Positions 10,542 to 20,935 of a DNA stretch of 64,000 bases are shown here, in pieces. Below the pieces are notes generated by a model. The model had not been told where the DNA came from. It worked only from the letters and a program-made list of their open reading frames with translations, and did not search any database. Location: assembly GCA_950022655.1 (NCBI GenBank), contig OX465589.1, positions 24,047,626 through 24,111,625 on the forward strand. Reading direction: 5' to 3'. A program made the position numbers and the translations under genes. The stretch is from Alentia gelatinosa (lineage: Eukaryota > Annelida > Polychaeta > Phyllodocida > Polynoidae). The first letter of the stretch is position 1, and every line of letters begins with the position of its first letter.

Positions 10542-13500
10542 TCATATCTTATCGAAAATCTTACATTCCCTGAGGAAGTCAAGAATTTCTTTCTTGCCAG
10601 TGTTATGGAAAACACTGTGGATTGTTGTCGCATTCTTCAGGAATTTCTTCCTGCTCCCTTTGGTGGCCTGACAATGTAGCCTAAGATGTTTTACACTCAG
10701 CGGAGTGTTGCATGTCTGGCACACAGGTGCTACTTCACCTCTTAGGAGGTGCCCATGTGTCAGTCTGGTGTGACCGGTCCGCAGACGGGTAAGTTTCACC
10801 TGTTCAGTTCGTGTCAGGTTGTCTTTCCTAAAGTTTTGGCTGGTAGCCACTACAATTTCTCGTAGTTTGTTGTCTCTGGTGCAGTTCCAGAGTTTCTGCC
10901 AAGCTTTGTGAATGTACTCCTTGGCCATTGGTTTCAGGTCTGTATGTGGAACTGTGTGGGCTCCAACTTCTCTGCTCAATCCATTTTTGGCTGCTTGGTC
11001 TGCAGCTTCATTTCCTTCAATTCCGATATGACTCGGCAGCCAACACATGGCCACCTCTTTGCCATGTTCTCTCTTTAGTTCTGTGTATGACGGTTTGATG
11101 TCTCTGATGACAGCATTCTTGGGATCATGCTGTCCAATGGATTGTAGACAAGATTTAGAGTCTGAGAAGACTATAAATTTCTTGTGTTGTGACATTTTCA
11201 TCCAAGTCAAGGCATGCAATATAGCATTGGCCTCAGCTGTGAAAATGCTGCTCTTGCCATGGAGGGCTTTCTTCAGGTCGATGTATGGTGTATGGACTCC
11301 ATAACCGACATGGTTACCCTCTTTTGAGCCATCGGTATATACCGGTACATGGTCTCTGAAACGTTTCCTCATGGTCTCATAGTCCTTGATAAAGACAGTT
11401 TCAGGGGTGTCACCTTTCTTGTTTTTTGCCAGGTCAAAGAGGATTGAAGGCATTTCCTGATCCCATGAAGGGGTTTCAGGTGGCCTCTCACCTCTAATTC
11501 TCTTCATTGGGATGCCTGCTTCTCGGTACTGAGCTCGTGCTCTGACCGGGAATGGTCTTATGGCATTTGGGTTGTCTTTAAACAGTTGGTGATTCTCTTT
11601 GAAAATCAAGTTGTAGGCTGGGTTTCTTGGGTTGGCCCTAACTCTTATAGAGTATTGTAGAGACAGTCCCTCCCGTCGCAGATGAATTGGGGGGATTCCT
11701 GCTTCTACATACAGGCTTTGGGCAGGTGTTGTTCTAAATGCTCCTAGGCACAGTCGTAGACCTTGGTTCTGGACAGGTTTTAACCTGTCCAGGTAAGATT
11801 TTGCTGCTGACTCATACACAACTGATCCATAGTCCAGTCGGGATTGGATGTACATCTTGTACAGAGTCAGCAGTGTTTCACAGTTAGTTCCCCAGTCAGG
11901 GTGACTGAGGACCTTCAGAAGGTTCATGGCTTTCTGACACTTTCTCCTAAGGTACTCAACATGTGGTTTGAAAGACAGTATTCTGTCAAACACCAGTCCG
12001 AGGAATTTGACTTCCTCTTGGACTGTCAGTTCCTTATTCTGGAGACTGAGGGAAGGTTTGTCCATGCATCCTCGTCTACAACAGAAGTGAATTGCACATG
12101 TCTTTGTCTCAGAGAATTTGAAGCCGTTTTTGTCACTCCAAACATGAAGTTTGTCTAGAGTTTGCTGCAGTTTTCTTTCGACTGTGTGCATGTATCTGCC
12201 CATATAACAGATGACAAAGTCATCTACATAGAGGCAGCAGTTGACATCCTTCTTTAGTTGTTTTGCTATGTCGTTGATCTTAATACCAAACAGGGTGACA
12301 GAGAGGACACAGCCCTGGGGTACACCCATTTCCTGGTCGACTCTCTGGGAAATTGCACTTCCGAGGCGAACACTGAACGTCCTGTTTGTCAAGAATCGTT
12401 CAATAAACCCCGTCAGTCTTCCTCTCAAACCCATTTGCTGGATGTCCCTCAGGATGCCGTGCTTCCAGGTGGTGTCATATGCCTTCTCCAGATCAAAGAA
12501 GACTGCAACCACATGTTCTTTGTTGGTAAAACCCTCACGGATCCAGCTTTCCAGACTAAATGGTCAGTGGTGCTGCGTCCTTTACGGAAGCCTGACTGAT
12601 AGGGAGTCAACAAGTCGTTGGACTCTAGGTACCATACCAGTCTGTTGTTCACCAGTCTTTCCATGGTCTTTGCCATACAGCTGGTCATAGCTATTGGCCT
12701 GTAGCTCGAGGCGATACTGGGATCTTTCCCTGGTTTGGGGATTGGTATCACAGTTGCCTCAGACCAGGATGGTGGATATTTGCCAGTTGTCCAAATGTTG
12801 TTGAAATTCTCCAGGAGCAGGTTGAGAGCATCATCTGGAAGATGTTTTAACATTTGATAGTGTATGTCGTCAGGGCCAGGGCAGGAGTCCCTTGCCTGGG
12901 AAAGGGCGTGTCTCAACTCCTCCATGGTGAAAAGCATATTATAGGTTTCCCTGTTATTGGAGGTAAAGTCAAGTATCCCTGCCTCCTGCCTCCATTTGTG
13001 CTTTAGGAAGGTGTTTGAGCAGTTATTTGATGAGGAGACATTGCTGAAGTGGTTCGCAAGGGCATTTGAGATGTCCTTCTTCACTTCTGATATCTCCCCA
13101 CCATTCTTGAGATGATGAACAGTAGATGAGGTGCCTCCATTTAGTTTCTTCACCTCCTTCCATACTTTCCGCATTGGGGTTGTACTGGAGAGGAAGTTAA
13201 CATATCTATGGAAGGACTCTCGTCTTTCTGCCTTGTATGTTTGGACGGTTTTTGCACGGGTTTGTAGGTATTGGTGCATATTCTCGTCTGTGATATCATT
13301 GTTGAACCGCCGGAGAGCTCTCAGGCGTTCTCTCCTGGCTTCACGGCATTTGTCGTTAAACCAGGGAGGGGGTCTCCGCTTATTTCCTTGGGAGGTTTTT
13401 CCCATGCACATACTACTTACTTCCCTGAGGGTTTCTGTAAAGTACTGTGCCGGGTCTGCTTCTCTTTCTTTTATTAGTGGCCATGAACGGATGGAGGTGT

Positions 13501-14239
13501 CACACAGGCCTTGAAACTGTTCCCAGTCTGCCTTGTGTATCTTCAATCTTGGTGGTCTTTCCGTATCGTTGCCTCTTTTTTCTGTTTCCAAGATTATTGG
13601 AAAGTGATCACTTCCACATAGGTCATGGTACACTCTCCATTCATAATCTTGGAAGATTGTGGGGTCAGTCAGTGTCAGGTCGATTGATTAGAAAGTGCCA
13701 GATGCCGGGTGGAGATATGTTGGTGTTTTGTCATTGAAAAGACACAATGATTTGCGGTCAATGACCCTCTCCACCATTCTCCCCTTTCCATCTAGTCGAC
13801 TATCACCCCATACTGTGCTATGGGCATTAAAATCACCCATCAGGATGTATGGGGCAGGAAGTTGTTCTATCAAGCCCGTTAGGTCTTTCTGTGTGACTCT
13901 CTGACATGGTGGTAAGTACAGGGAGCACACTGTCACAGGGGTGTTAATTGTGACACGGGCTGCAACAGCTTGAAGCTCTGTATTTAACGAGATTACACGC
14001 TGTGGATGCTGAGGCTTTACAAATAAGGCCACTCCACCAGCAGGGAATTGACCATCAGGGATTTTTGAGTATACATTATACCCTTTGATCTTTAATTTCT
14101 TTTGTTCTTGTGTTTTAATTTCCTGGAGGCATATGACAACTGGGTCGGACTCCCTGCTTAATAACTGCAGGGATTCCAAGTTTGCCATAAAACCTCTGCA
14201 GTTCCATTGTATGATTCTCAGTTTACTTGCTGTATTCAT
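10542..14239 (-). pseudogene. LINE ORF2: endonuclease-RT-RNase H polyprotein
   Basis: The likely start is the ATG at 14239 (MNTASKLRIIQWNCRGF), overlapping the ORF1 stop by 17 bases. The AP-endonuclease block shows QWNCRG, CLQEIK, GGVALFV, GDFNAHSTVWGD and GSDHFPI. The RT block shows SYRPIAMTSCMAKTMER, QSGFRKGRST, FFDLEKAYDTTW, GVPQGCVLSVTLF and the catalytic YVDDFV. RNase H shows VYTDGSKEG, AEANAILHAL, FSDSKSCL and LPSHIGIEGNEAAD. The C-terminus has CQTCN and HLRLHC. The protein nicks target DNA and primes reverse transcription there. Two defects are visible: a TAA at 13688-13690 between endonuclease and RT, and a frameshift near 12510-12560 before FFDLEKAYD. Confidence 0.9.
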
Positions 14240-16826
14240 CTTGTAAAACTGAAAACTTATTTGAACATGTAAAGGTCCTTGTTTGGATGGGGCTATTTCT
14301 AGCTCCATCACCTGTTTTTGTTCTTTGTCTTACCAAGACAACTTTTCCCTTTTTAAATTTTTCTGGTGTTGATGTTTTTGAAGGACTTGCCTGAGGACTT
14401 TTCACAGCCTGAGACCATGACATCCCTGAGGAGGGTGTAGCCAAGGTAATTGTTGAAGGTTCCTCAGCCTCCTTGTTTAGGTTCCCATTATCGGAAGCAG
14501 CAATCTTATCCTGCTGTTTGCTACAGCCAGATGTAGAGGCCTCTTCCTTTCCTTGGCTAACAGTGTCCTTAGAGCCAGAGCCTGAAGCTTTACCCTGGTT
14601 GATGACTTCTGGGGTACGGGCCTCTCTCTGCTCTTGGACACTATTATCAATGGGACCAGTGCCGTCCTTCATTTTCTTCTGTCTCTTTCTAGTCTTTTTG
14701 TTTGCTTTTTCTGGCTGGTGTTTACTGCCGCCAGAGGCAGGGACATTTTTGTTAGGCTGGAGTCCATCAGCCGAGTTTGATGCTCTTTGTTTTGGCTGTT
14801 CTGATTTGCTGCTTGTTTTCACAGCCACAGCATATGATTTCTGGGGATTTACGGCCTGGGTAGCCTGCACCACCTTCTTTGCTTCTGCATATGGGATCTT
14901 TCTCTTTGTTTTGATGGCCTGAATTGCTTTCTCCTGCAGGAACATTCGGCATTTGCGAGAAAAAGCAGGATGTCCCCCCCTGCAGTTGCTGCATGAGGGG
15001 GTTTCCTTGCAGGAAGTTCCATGAGCTGCTTTTCCACAACTCCCACACACTGACTTTCGGTTGCATCTTTTGCCAGTGTGCCCAAATTTATGGCAATTGA
15101 AGTACCTCATTGGGGAGGGAACATATTCCTCAACCCTCAGTACCTCATATCCACATTTGAGTGTTTCTGGTGGAGTTGGCCGATCAAAAGTAAGAACATA
15201 TGTGGCTGTTTCTATGTTCTTGCCATTTTTGTTGGTCCTTATTTGGTGGACCTGGGTCACACCAACACTCTCCAGCTCCTCCTGGATTTCTTCAACTGGG
15301 GTACCCAAAAGGTCCCACCAGTGAATAACGCCCTTGGAGGAGTTTAGAGTGCGATGTGCTGACACCTTTATTTCTGTTTTCCCCAGATTTTTCATCATGA
15401 GGAGACCTGCTGACTGTTTCTGGTTGTCGACTTGGACTTACTTGAAACGTGGTGCTTACAAAACAAATTAAGTATAAACATTAGCAAAACTAAACAAGTA
15501 TTATTTTCGGCTAAAAAGAAAAATAAGAATCTCTTGGCTAGGCCGACGCTCTTTATTAACAACCAGGAAGTGCAATCAGTAGTATCGTATAAATATTTGG
15601 GAATTGTTTTGGACTCAGAACTTAACTATAGACATCACTTTGCAGCAATCAAGAAGAGTGTCTCTTTCCGTATATATCAAGTAGCAAAAATGAGGAACTT
15701 TCTATCTAAACTGCTGCTATTGAGATTTATAAAACGGCTATACTGCCCTATTTTGACTATGGAGATGTTTTATTAGATAGTGCCTGTGCCTACCTTACGG
15801 ACTCTCTCCAAACACTGCAGAATAATGCCTTACGTATTTGTCTAAGAGCTAATGTTTATACACCTATTAGGGACTTACATCGTCTTAGTGAAGTGCCACT
15901 TCTTAGGGATAGACGAATATCTCATGTCTTGAACTATATGTACAAGAGATCCAGAGTTAGAGAGTTCACAGATAATAATGTTAAACATGTCAGATTGTAT
16001 GATGCCCCTGTATTATTTGCTGACAAGCCTAATTGCACTGCCTTTTTGCGATCACTGAAATTTCATGGCAGTTCTCTTTGGAATAACTTGTCCCCCCTAC
16101 TCAGGAACACTGAAACCTATGCGGGGTTTAAATCCCTAACCAAAACCAGTCTCATAGCAAAAATTTGGGATATTTAAGATTTTGGTTGTCTGACCTAGAA
16201 ATACCTCTCATCTAATTTTGTAGTCCCATTGCTGGTATACAAGCTATTTCCCATTACTGGAGTGTGAAGTTTACTTGTTGTTAGTACATAAGTTTTGTTA
16301 CACATGATGTAAGGATTAACTAAAACACATGAGGATAATTGTTCTAAAACTGATGACGACGGTTAATCAAGGCGGGCCGTTGATACCAGCTTTATAAAAA
16401 AGCTGAGGCCCAAGCCTCTTTATTGAGTACCCTGTTCTACTTGCGTTAAGCTACACAACGACTATTGTATCATTCTTCTAGCTCAATAAAGAAATTTATC
16501 CACAAAAAAAACAAAAAAACCTTGATGAAGAGGCCCCCAGATCTGAGCTTCTTTACATGCTTAGGTCTACCGACCTCAACAATTAAAGCTTTGTTTATGG
16601 CAAAAGGGGAAACTTTTGCCAAACTTTCACCATGTGGAGACTCTACCATCAGGAACCTAGGCCAGTTCCTGTTGTTATATATGGGAGTTTCCACCCGTTT
16701 CTTTTTGTTTTTGGTTCCAGTAGTTGAAACATCATCTCCAGCCTGGTTCCTCGCTGGGGATACGTTGGTCCTTGTTAACCCGGGCGACGACCGATCCGGT
16801 ATGGATTCTGTATTTTTTTCTGTCAT
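14223..16826 (-). pseudogene. LINE ORF1 (gag-like), split by an inserted LINE
   Basis: This is the nucleic-acid-binding ORF1 protein of the I-clade element. The N-terminal part lies at 16515-16826 (WPRFLMVESPHG, SPFAINKALIVEVG, VKKLRSGGLFI), the rest at 14223-15424 (VDNQKQSAGLL, then SAHRTLNSSKGVI). A run of zinc knuckles follows around 15000-15120: FNCHKFGHTGKRC, CGSCGKAAHGTSC and CSNCRGGHPAFSRKC. A Lys/Ser/Glu-rich C-terminal tail comes last. The two parts abut in frame if the fragment at 15425-16515 is ignored, which proves the nesting. ORF1 proteins coat the element RNA. Confidence 0.85.
15425..16515 (+). mobile_element. 5'-truncated LINE fragment (CR1/Jockey-like), no RNase H
   Basis: This plus-strand fragment carries the end of a reverse transcriptase: WCLQNKLSINISKTKQ, VSYKYLGIVLDSELNY, then after a frameshift near 15770 PLLRDRRISHVLNYMYKR and SLWNNLSPLLRNTETYAGFK. 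The last motif (WN-LP-LR-FK pattern) is typical of CR1, L2 and Daphne-type LINE C-termini. A 3' untranslated region of about 320 bp has AATAAA at about 16484 and ends in an A-rich tail (16501-16514). The 5' end is abrupt inside ORF1 of the surrounding LINE. No target duplication is obvious. The exact clade is unresolved. Confidence 0.75.
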
Positions 16827-17330
16827 TGTTTTTGACTATCCCTCCTTTTAGGAGCATTTTGCTCCAGGCCAGGAGGGGTTGGCCAGTGACCTATTACTGT
16901 CCCTCAGGGTCACCACCGGTGGTACCAGATATGTCCGCGAGGCCGTTGTGGTGTCATTGAGTGACCTTCATCCGACCATTGTCCTCCTAGATGGCAGCTA
17001 GGCCCCTGCCATCACTAGACCCTGGGGGCAGACATCCCAGGTTGCCTGTTGACCATTGGGGTGTCAGTGAGTGACCTTCATCCGGTCTTGACCGTTGGGA
17101 ATGTGGCATCATGCTTGGCAGCATGATGCGATACATTCCTCTTCCGCTCATGGATACAGGCGATCCACTGCCATTTGGTCCGCGGCTGTTTAAACAGCTA
17201 GTCTCCATATCTGGAGACCATTCCACTATCCGCCACCTGTGGACGCGCTGGGTGCGGGTGGCCTACCTGGCCTCCGTGTCCATGTCCCGAGGACGGTCTC
17301 CCCTATGGCAGCCAACGCCCTAGCTACTTT
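16827..17330 (-). other. 5' leader of the I-clade LINE
   Basis: This GC-richer noncoding segment lies between the ORF1 start and the left border of the B1 repeat. It contains a short internal direct repeat (GAGTGACCTTCATCCG at about 16959 and 17068). I-group LINEs usually carry an internal promoter in this position; no specific motif could be assigned. Confidence 0.55.
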
Positions 17331-17334
17331 TTTG

Positions 17335-17541
17335 GCTTCGAAGGACTGAACTCTCAATATATCTCTTAATCCATGTATCTGCAAACGCAGATTTATCTCT
17401 GTATTAGTATAATACTTTTATACTCTGTTTGTTTTATTCATGCTCCATGAACATTTCTATTTTTATCATGTCACAATGAATTGTATCTTAAACATAAAAA
17501 CCTTGTAATAAATGTTTTTTATGGCAGATGCAGTCTTTGTT
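17335..17541 (+). repeat. Split direct repeat B1
   Basis: The block runs from GGCTTCGAAGGACTGAAC to GTCTTTGTTAATT and repeats almost exactly at 17742-17952. It is directly followed by A2, so the B1-A2 junction (GTTAATT|GTAGAAT) reproduces what a circular intermediate would look like. Confidence 0.85.
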
Positions 17542-17542
17542 A

Positions 17543-17686
17543 ATTGTAGAATAATTGTTAAATTATTAATAATTTAGGTGACTGCCACACATCTATTTTT
17601 TACTATGCATTTTACCCACCAGGGGTCACGTGATCTCACGGAGCCGCCATTGCAGCTTCAACTCTACTACTGACTGCACGTCTCTG
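17543..17686 (+). repeat. Split direct repeat A2
   Basis: This is an internal copy of A1 (7377-7520), including CCACCAGGGGTCACGTG and CACGTCTCTG at its end. Confidence 0.85.
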
Positions 17687-17741
17687 TCACAAAACTTTTT
17701 ACCCGCCCACCCACACCTTTATCACTAGTGTGAATTTGAAG

Positions 17742-17952
17742 GGCTTCGAAGGACTGAACTCTCAATATATCTCTTAATCCATGTATCTGCAAACGCAGTT
17801 TTATCTCTGTATTAGTATAATACTTTTATACTCTGTTTGTTTTATTCATGCTCCATGAACATTTCTATTTTTATCATGTCACAATGAATTGTATCTTAAA
17901 CATAAAAACCTTGTAATAAATGTTTTTTATGGCAGATGCAGTCTTTGTTAAT
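17742..17952 (+). repeat. Split direct repeat B2, right end
   Basis: This terminal copy of B ends the PAT-like element. Immediately outside, ATAGTATGTATCC continues the flanking repeat that also occurs unoccupied at 38142. Confidence 0.85.
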
Positions 17953-18390
17953 TATAGTATGTATCCTTCTCTGACTTGCCCATGAATCAATCGTGTGCCA
18001 ACGAGGTGGGTAGCCATAGTATCCAGGGACTGGAGCCAGTCTATGTTGGTCTATCAAACTGCATATCATATCTGAGACGGTGTATTTCAACAATTCAGGT
18101 CGACCGGATGGTATAATGTACTTCTTCAGTCATAAAACTTTTCTTCTATTTTTATTATTCAGTGAATCTATAAGATGTTAAGATCTCAGTTCTTCCTTAC
18201 ATGTCAATAGACAAAACAGGACATCAGATACGGTACAATTTAACAAACAAATCATTCATGCTCACAAACAGATACAATTACAGAAGCATTATTAAAGTAG
18301 GACTTGTGTGATCTAAGGATCAACGATAATGCTAGCTATGATAAATATAGTAAAGTTAAAGCACAGAGATAGAGCTTCCGGCTTTGATGG
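17953..18390. other. Repeat flank and spacer before the histone gene
   Basis: The first 100 bases are the right half of the repeat that was split by the PAT-like element. The remainder is AT-rich and holds no recognised gene. At 18353-18369 lies AAAGTTAAAGCACAGAG, a 17-bp string that recurs in each unit of the duplication at 19621-20935. Confidence 0.6.
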
Positions 18391-18402
18391 AGGGAGTATT
18401 TA
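18391..18402 (+). promoter_or_regulatory. TATA-like element of the CenH3-like gene
   Basis: AGTATTTAAAATA lies about 50 bases before the start codon, which would put transcription start near 18422 and leave a 5' leader of about 25 bases. The assignment rests on spacing only. Confidence 0.4.
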
Positions 18403-18447
18403 AAATACGAAACGTCTTGAGCTTGTGAAAACAATCATCAATAAAAT

Positions 18448-18969
18448 ATGGCAAGGGCAAAGCACACGAAGTCGGTTCAGAGAAGGGGTAGCGGAAATAC
18501 ATCGCAGACGAAAAAGAGACAAAGGGAGCGAGATCGCCCTGACAATTCGGATAGTTCACCGGAAGATGATGAACCTGTTGCCTCAACATCAGGAGGCCAG
18601 CGGCAGCGTTCGAAAAGCCGAACACCTCAGCGTCGTCCGTCAGCCTCACCAGCACGAAAGAGGAAGAGGTTTCGACCTGGAGTCAAAGCCTTGAAGGAGA
18701 TTCGACAATATCAAAAGTCTACAGAATTGCTCCTGCGAAAAATGTCATTTTTACGTCTTGTTCGTGAGATTGCAATGCAACTCGGGGCAACATATCTACG
18801 CTGGCAGTCAGCAGCTATCTTAGCCCTGCAAGAGTCATGTGAGGCCAATCTGGTTCAACTCTTTGAAGACGCCATGCTGTGTTCAGTTCACGCCAAGCGC
18901 GTCACTTTGATGCAGGTAGACATGCGGCTTGCAAGACGTATTCGAGGTCGCGACTTCTGTCTCGCTTGA
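18448..18969 (+). CDS. Centromeric histone H3-like protein (CenH3/CENP-A type)
   Basis: This is a 173-residue, uninterrupted frame. Residues 1-73 form a basic, Ser/Arg-rich tail unlike canonical H3, although the first residues (MARAKHTKS) recall the H3 start. From about residue 74 the H3 fold is unmistakable: [15 protein letters not shown] (alpha-N), [10 protein letters not shown] (alpha 1), [18 protein letters not shown] (alpha 2), VHAKRVTLM and LARRIRG (loop 2, alpha 3). Loop 1 reads [12 protein letters not shown], one residue longer than in canonical H3 and with Trp at 119 where H3 has Phe. Both traits, plus the divergent tail, are hallmarks of CenH3. The protein would replace H3 in centromeric nucleosomes and mark the kinetochore site. 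No intron is needed, so it may be an intronless gene or an intact retrocopy. A divergent non-centromeric H3 variant is the main alternative. Confidence 0.85.
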   Translation: MARAKHTKSVQRRGSGNTSQTKKRQRERDRPDNSDSSPEDDEPVASTSGGQRQRSKSRTPQRRPSASPARKRKRFRPGVKALKEIRQYQKSTELLLRKMSFLRLVREIAMQLGATYLRWQSAAILALQESCEANLVQLFEDAMLCSVHAKRVTLMQVDMRLARRIRGRDFCLA

Positions 18970-19620
18970 TTCTTCTTTTCAAGATTAGTTTTATGTTTAT
19001 GTATTCAAAACCAGGAAGGCAGCAGTAGGGAATATTTTCACATTTAGTCATTATTTACACGTGCTAGCTTTTAACTTCGGGCAGTGAATTTTGCCCCTCG
19101 CATGCGACTTTTGAAGTTAAGCAGTGAAACACCTAGTGACTGGAATTTTTCGCAGAGAGAGTGGATTCAAAACGGCTAATAGAGCATGATTTCCGAGAAA
19201 AATCTAGATGGTGCATAACCTTTATGCTATTTTAAGAACTGTAAAAGATGCCGCATTTGAACAATGTGTATATCGGAAAGGTATGATTCATCGTTATCAT
19301 ATCAAAAATTAGTAAATCGTCTTTTAGTTCATTTATGTGCATTGAGCATGGTAAAGCCTGCTTATAATCAATAAAACTGGCATTATCTTATGATTTTTTT
19401 ATCGAGCATTTCATTTAACTTTGTGTTATCATCTTTTGTGCAAATTGTTTGTATCTCACTTAGACTCATGCAATAATTAAGTAGTTTTTGTAGTAAAGAT
19501 GTAGTAGTGCAGTGGTAAACTTTCAAAGTATCATGATACTTTAAGGCAAATGTATATGCTGAAAGCACAACGAAAGTTCCATTGTCCTATACAAAAAGTG
19601 AAGTCTTTTTGAGAGTGTAT
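18970..19620. other. 3' untranslated region and spacer
   Basis: AT-rich sequence without a recognisable gene. The first 400 bases are probably the 3' untranslated region of the CenH3-like gene. Confidence 0.5.
19370..19375 (+). terminator. Candidate poly(A) signal of the CenH3-like gene
   Basis: An AATAAA hexamer about 400 bases past the stop codon is the first clear one downstream. No replication-histone 3' stem-loop is visible after the stop, consistent with a polyadenylated variant histone transcript. Confidence 0.45.
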
Positions 19621-20935
19621 CTCTGATTTGTATGAAAATCAGTTGGAATAGATATTTTGTTCATAAAAAAATTTAAAAAAAGTTAAAGCACAGAGGACGA
19701 CAACGACCAGATACAGTGTACAAGAAGTAATGCTTATTCAATGAGCCCACGGATACAATCAATACTAACGCACTCTGTAGGCTGGGCCTACGCTCAGATA
19801 AGTATGCTGTGTTGATCTCGACTCGAGATCTGATCCGTCCAGAATTACCATGACTGGCCCTCACTTGTCGTATATATACTCAGTTGGTGACGTCACAGCT
19901 GTGTTGATGACGTCAGCTGACAGGAGGACCGGAGGACCGTGCCGTACCGGACCAGACCAGAGGACTGGACTGGACCGGAAGACTGCGAACCGGACCGGAC
20001 CGGACCGGAGAGGCTAGGGGACCGGAGAACCCTGGGAGCCATCAGAGGTGGAGTAGGGCCCTGAAGCCACCCCCTCCACCCCCTCCCACCCCGCCGCAGT
20101 CCTCCGCCACAATATATATGAATGAGTATGGTAACTTTAATGGGTACAATAAAGGAGTGATGATATTTTGATCAAAATTTATACAATATCATTTGTTAGT
20201 AGCTCCTCTTTAATCTTAGATTTAGAGAATCCGCCTCATGGTAGTCGGTGTGTTTTTGCTCGTAATGTGATCCATAAAATCTCTGATTTGTATGAAAATC
20301 AGTTGGAATAGATATTTTGTTCATAAAAAAAAAGAAAAAAAAGTTAAAGCACAGAGGATGACAACGACCAGATACAGTGTACAAGAAGTAATGCTTATTC
20401 AATGAGCCTACGGATACAATCAATACTAACGCACTCTGTAGGCTGGGCCTACGCTCAGATAAGTACGCTGTGTTGATCTCGACTCGAGATCTGATCCATC
20501 CAGAATTACCATGACTGGCCCTCACTTGTCGTATATATACTCAGTTGGTGACGTCACAGCTGTGTTGATGACGTCAGCTGACAGGAGGACCGGAGGACCA
20601 TGCCGTACCAGACCAGACCGGAGGACCGGACCGGACCGGAAGACCGGAGGACTGCGAACCGGACCGGACCGGAGAGGCTAGAGGACCGGAGAACCCTGGG
20701 AGCCGTCAGAGGTGGAGTAGGGCCCTGAAGCCACCCCCTCCCACCCCGCCGCAGTCCTCCGCCACAATATATATGAATGAGTATGGTAACTTTGATGGGT
20801 ACAATAAAGGAGTGATGATATTTTGATCAAAATTTATACAATATCATTTGTTAGTAGCTCCTCTTTAATCTTAGATTTAAAGAATCCGCCTCATGGTAGT
20901 CGGTGTGTTTCTGCTCGTAATGTGATCCATAAAAG
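19621..20935 (-). repeat. 660-bp tandem duplication with LTR-like promoter
   Basis: Two head-to-tail copies (19621-20280 and 20281-20935) are almost identical. Each contains, read on the minus strand, a GC-rich block full of GGACC/CCGGA repeats, two perfect TGACGTCA sites (19888-19895 and 19908-19915; 20549-20556 and 20569-20576), a TATATATA box (19871-19878; 20532-20539) and a downstream GAATAAGC. Two CRE sites directly upstream of a TATA box and a possible poly(A) signal resemble an LTR, but clear TG...CA ends and an internal region are missing. No coding sequence is recognised. Confidence 0.75.

Larger units (their letters stand above)
10401..17330 (-). mobile_element. I-clade non-LTR retrotransposon (LINE) with RNase H
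   Basis: This is an essentially full-length minus-strand LINE: 5' leader (16827-17330), ORF1 with CCHC knuckles, ORF2 with AP endonuclease, RT, RNase H and a terminal zinc knuckle, and a tail of CAAA repeats at 10401-10418. RNase H downstream of an endonuclease-RT places it in the I group. ORF1 is interrupted by another LINE fragment at 15425-16515. Flanks show at best a short imperfect duplication (CTACCTTT against CTACTTTT). A 5'-truncated copy of the same family is at 29529-30902. Confidence 0.85.
7380..17952 (+). mobile_element. PAT-like DIRS retrotransposon with nested LINEs
   Basis: This is a complete split-direct-repeat element. A1 (144 bp, to 7520) recurs as A2 at 17543-17686. B1 (17335-17541) recurs as B2 (17742-17952). 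Between A1 and B1 lie RT, RNase H and tyrosine recombinase reading frames, the last split by an I-clade LINE. The flanks (7339-7379 and 17953-18050) together match one continuous repeat at 38099-38215. This fixes both ends and shows insertion without target duplication, as expected for recombinase-driven integration. All frames carry stops or frameshifts, so the element is dead. Confidence 0.85.

Noticed and set aside
14473..14922. Plus-strand frame opposite LINE ORF1
   Set aside because: It mirrors the LINE ORF1 on the other strand and shows no domain; the same holds for plus-strand frames at 11844-12690 and 13131-13737.
18448..18969. A replication-type histone H3 gene
   Set aside because: The divergent tail, longer loop 1, loop-1 Trp and absence of a histone 3' stem-loop argue against a canonical H3.
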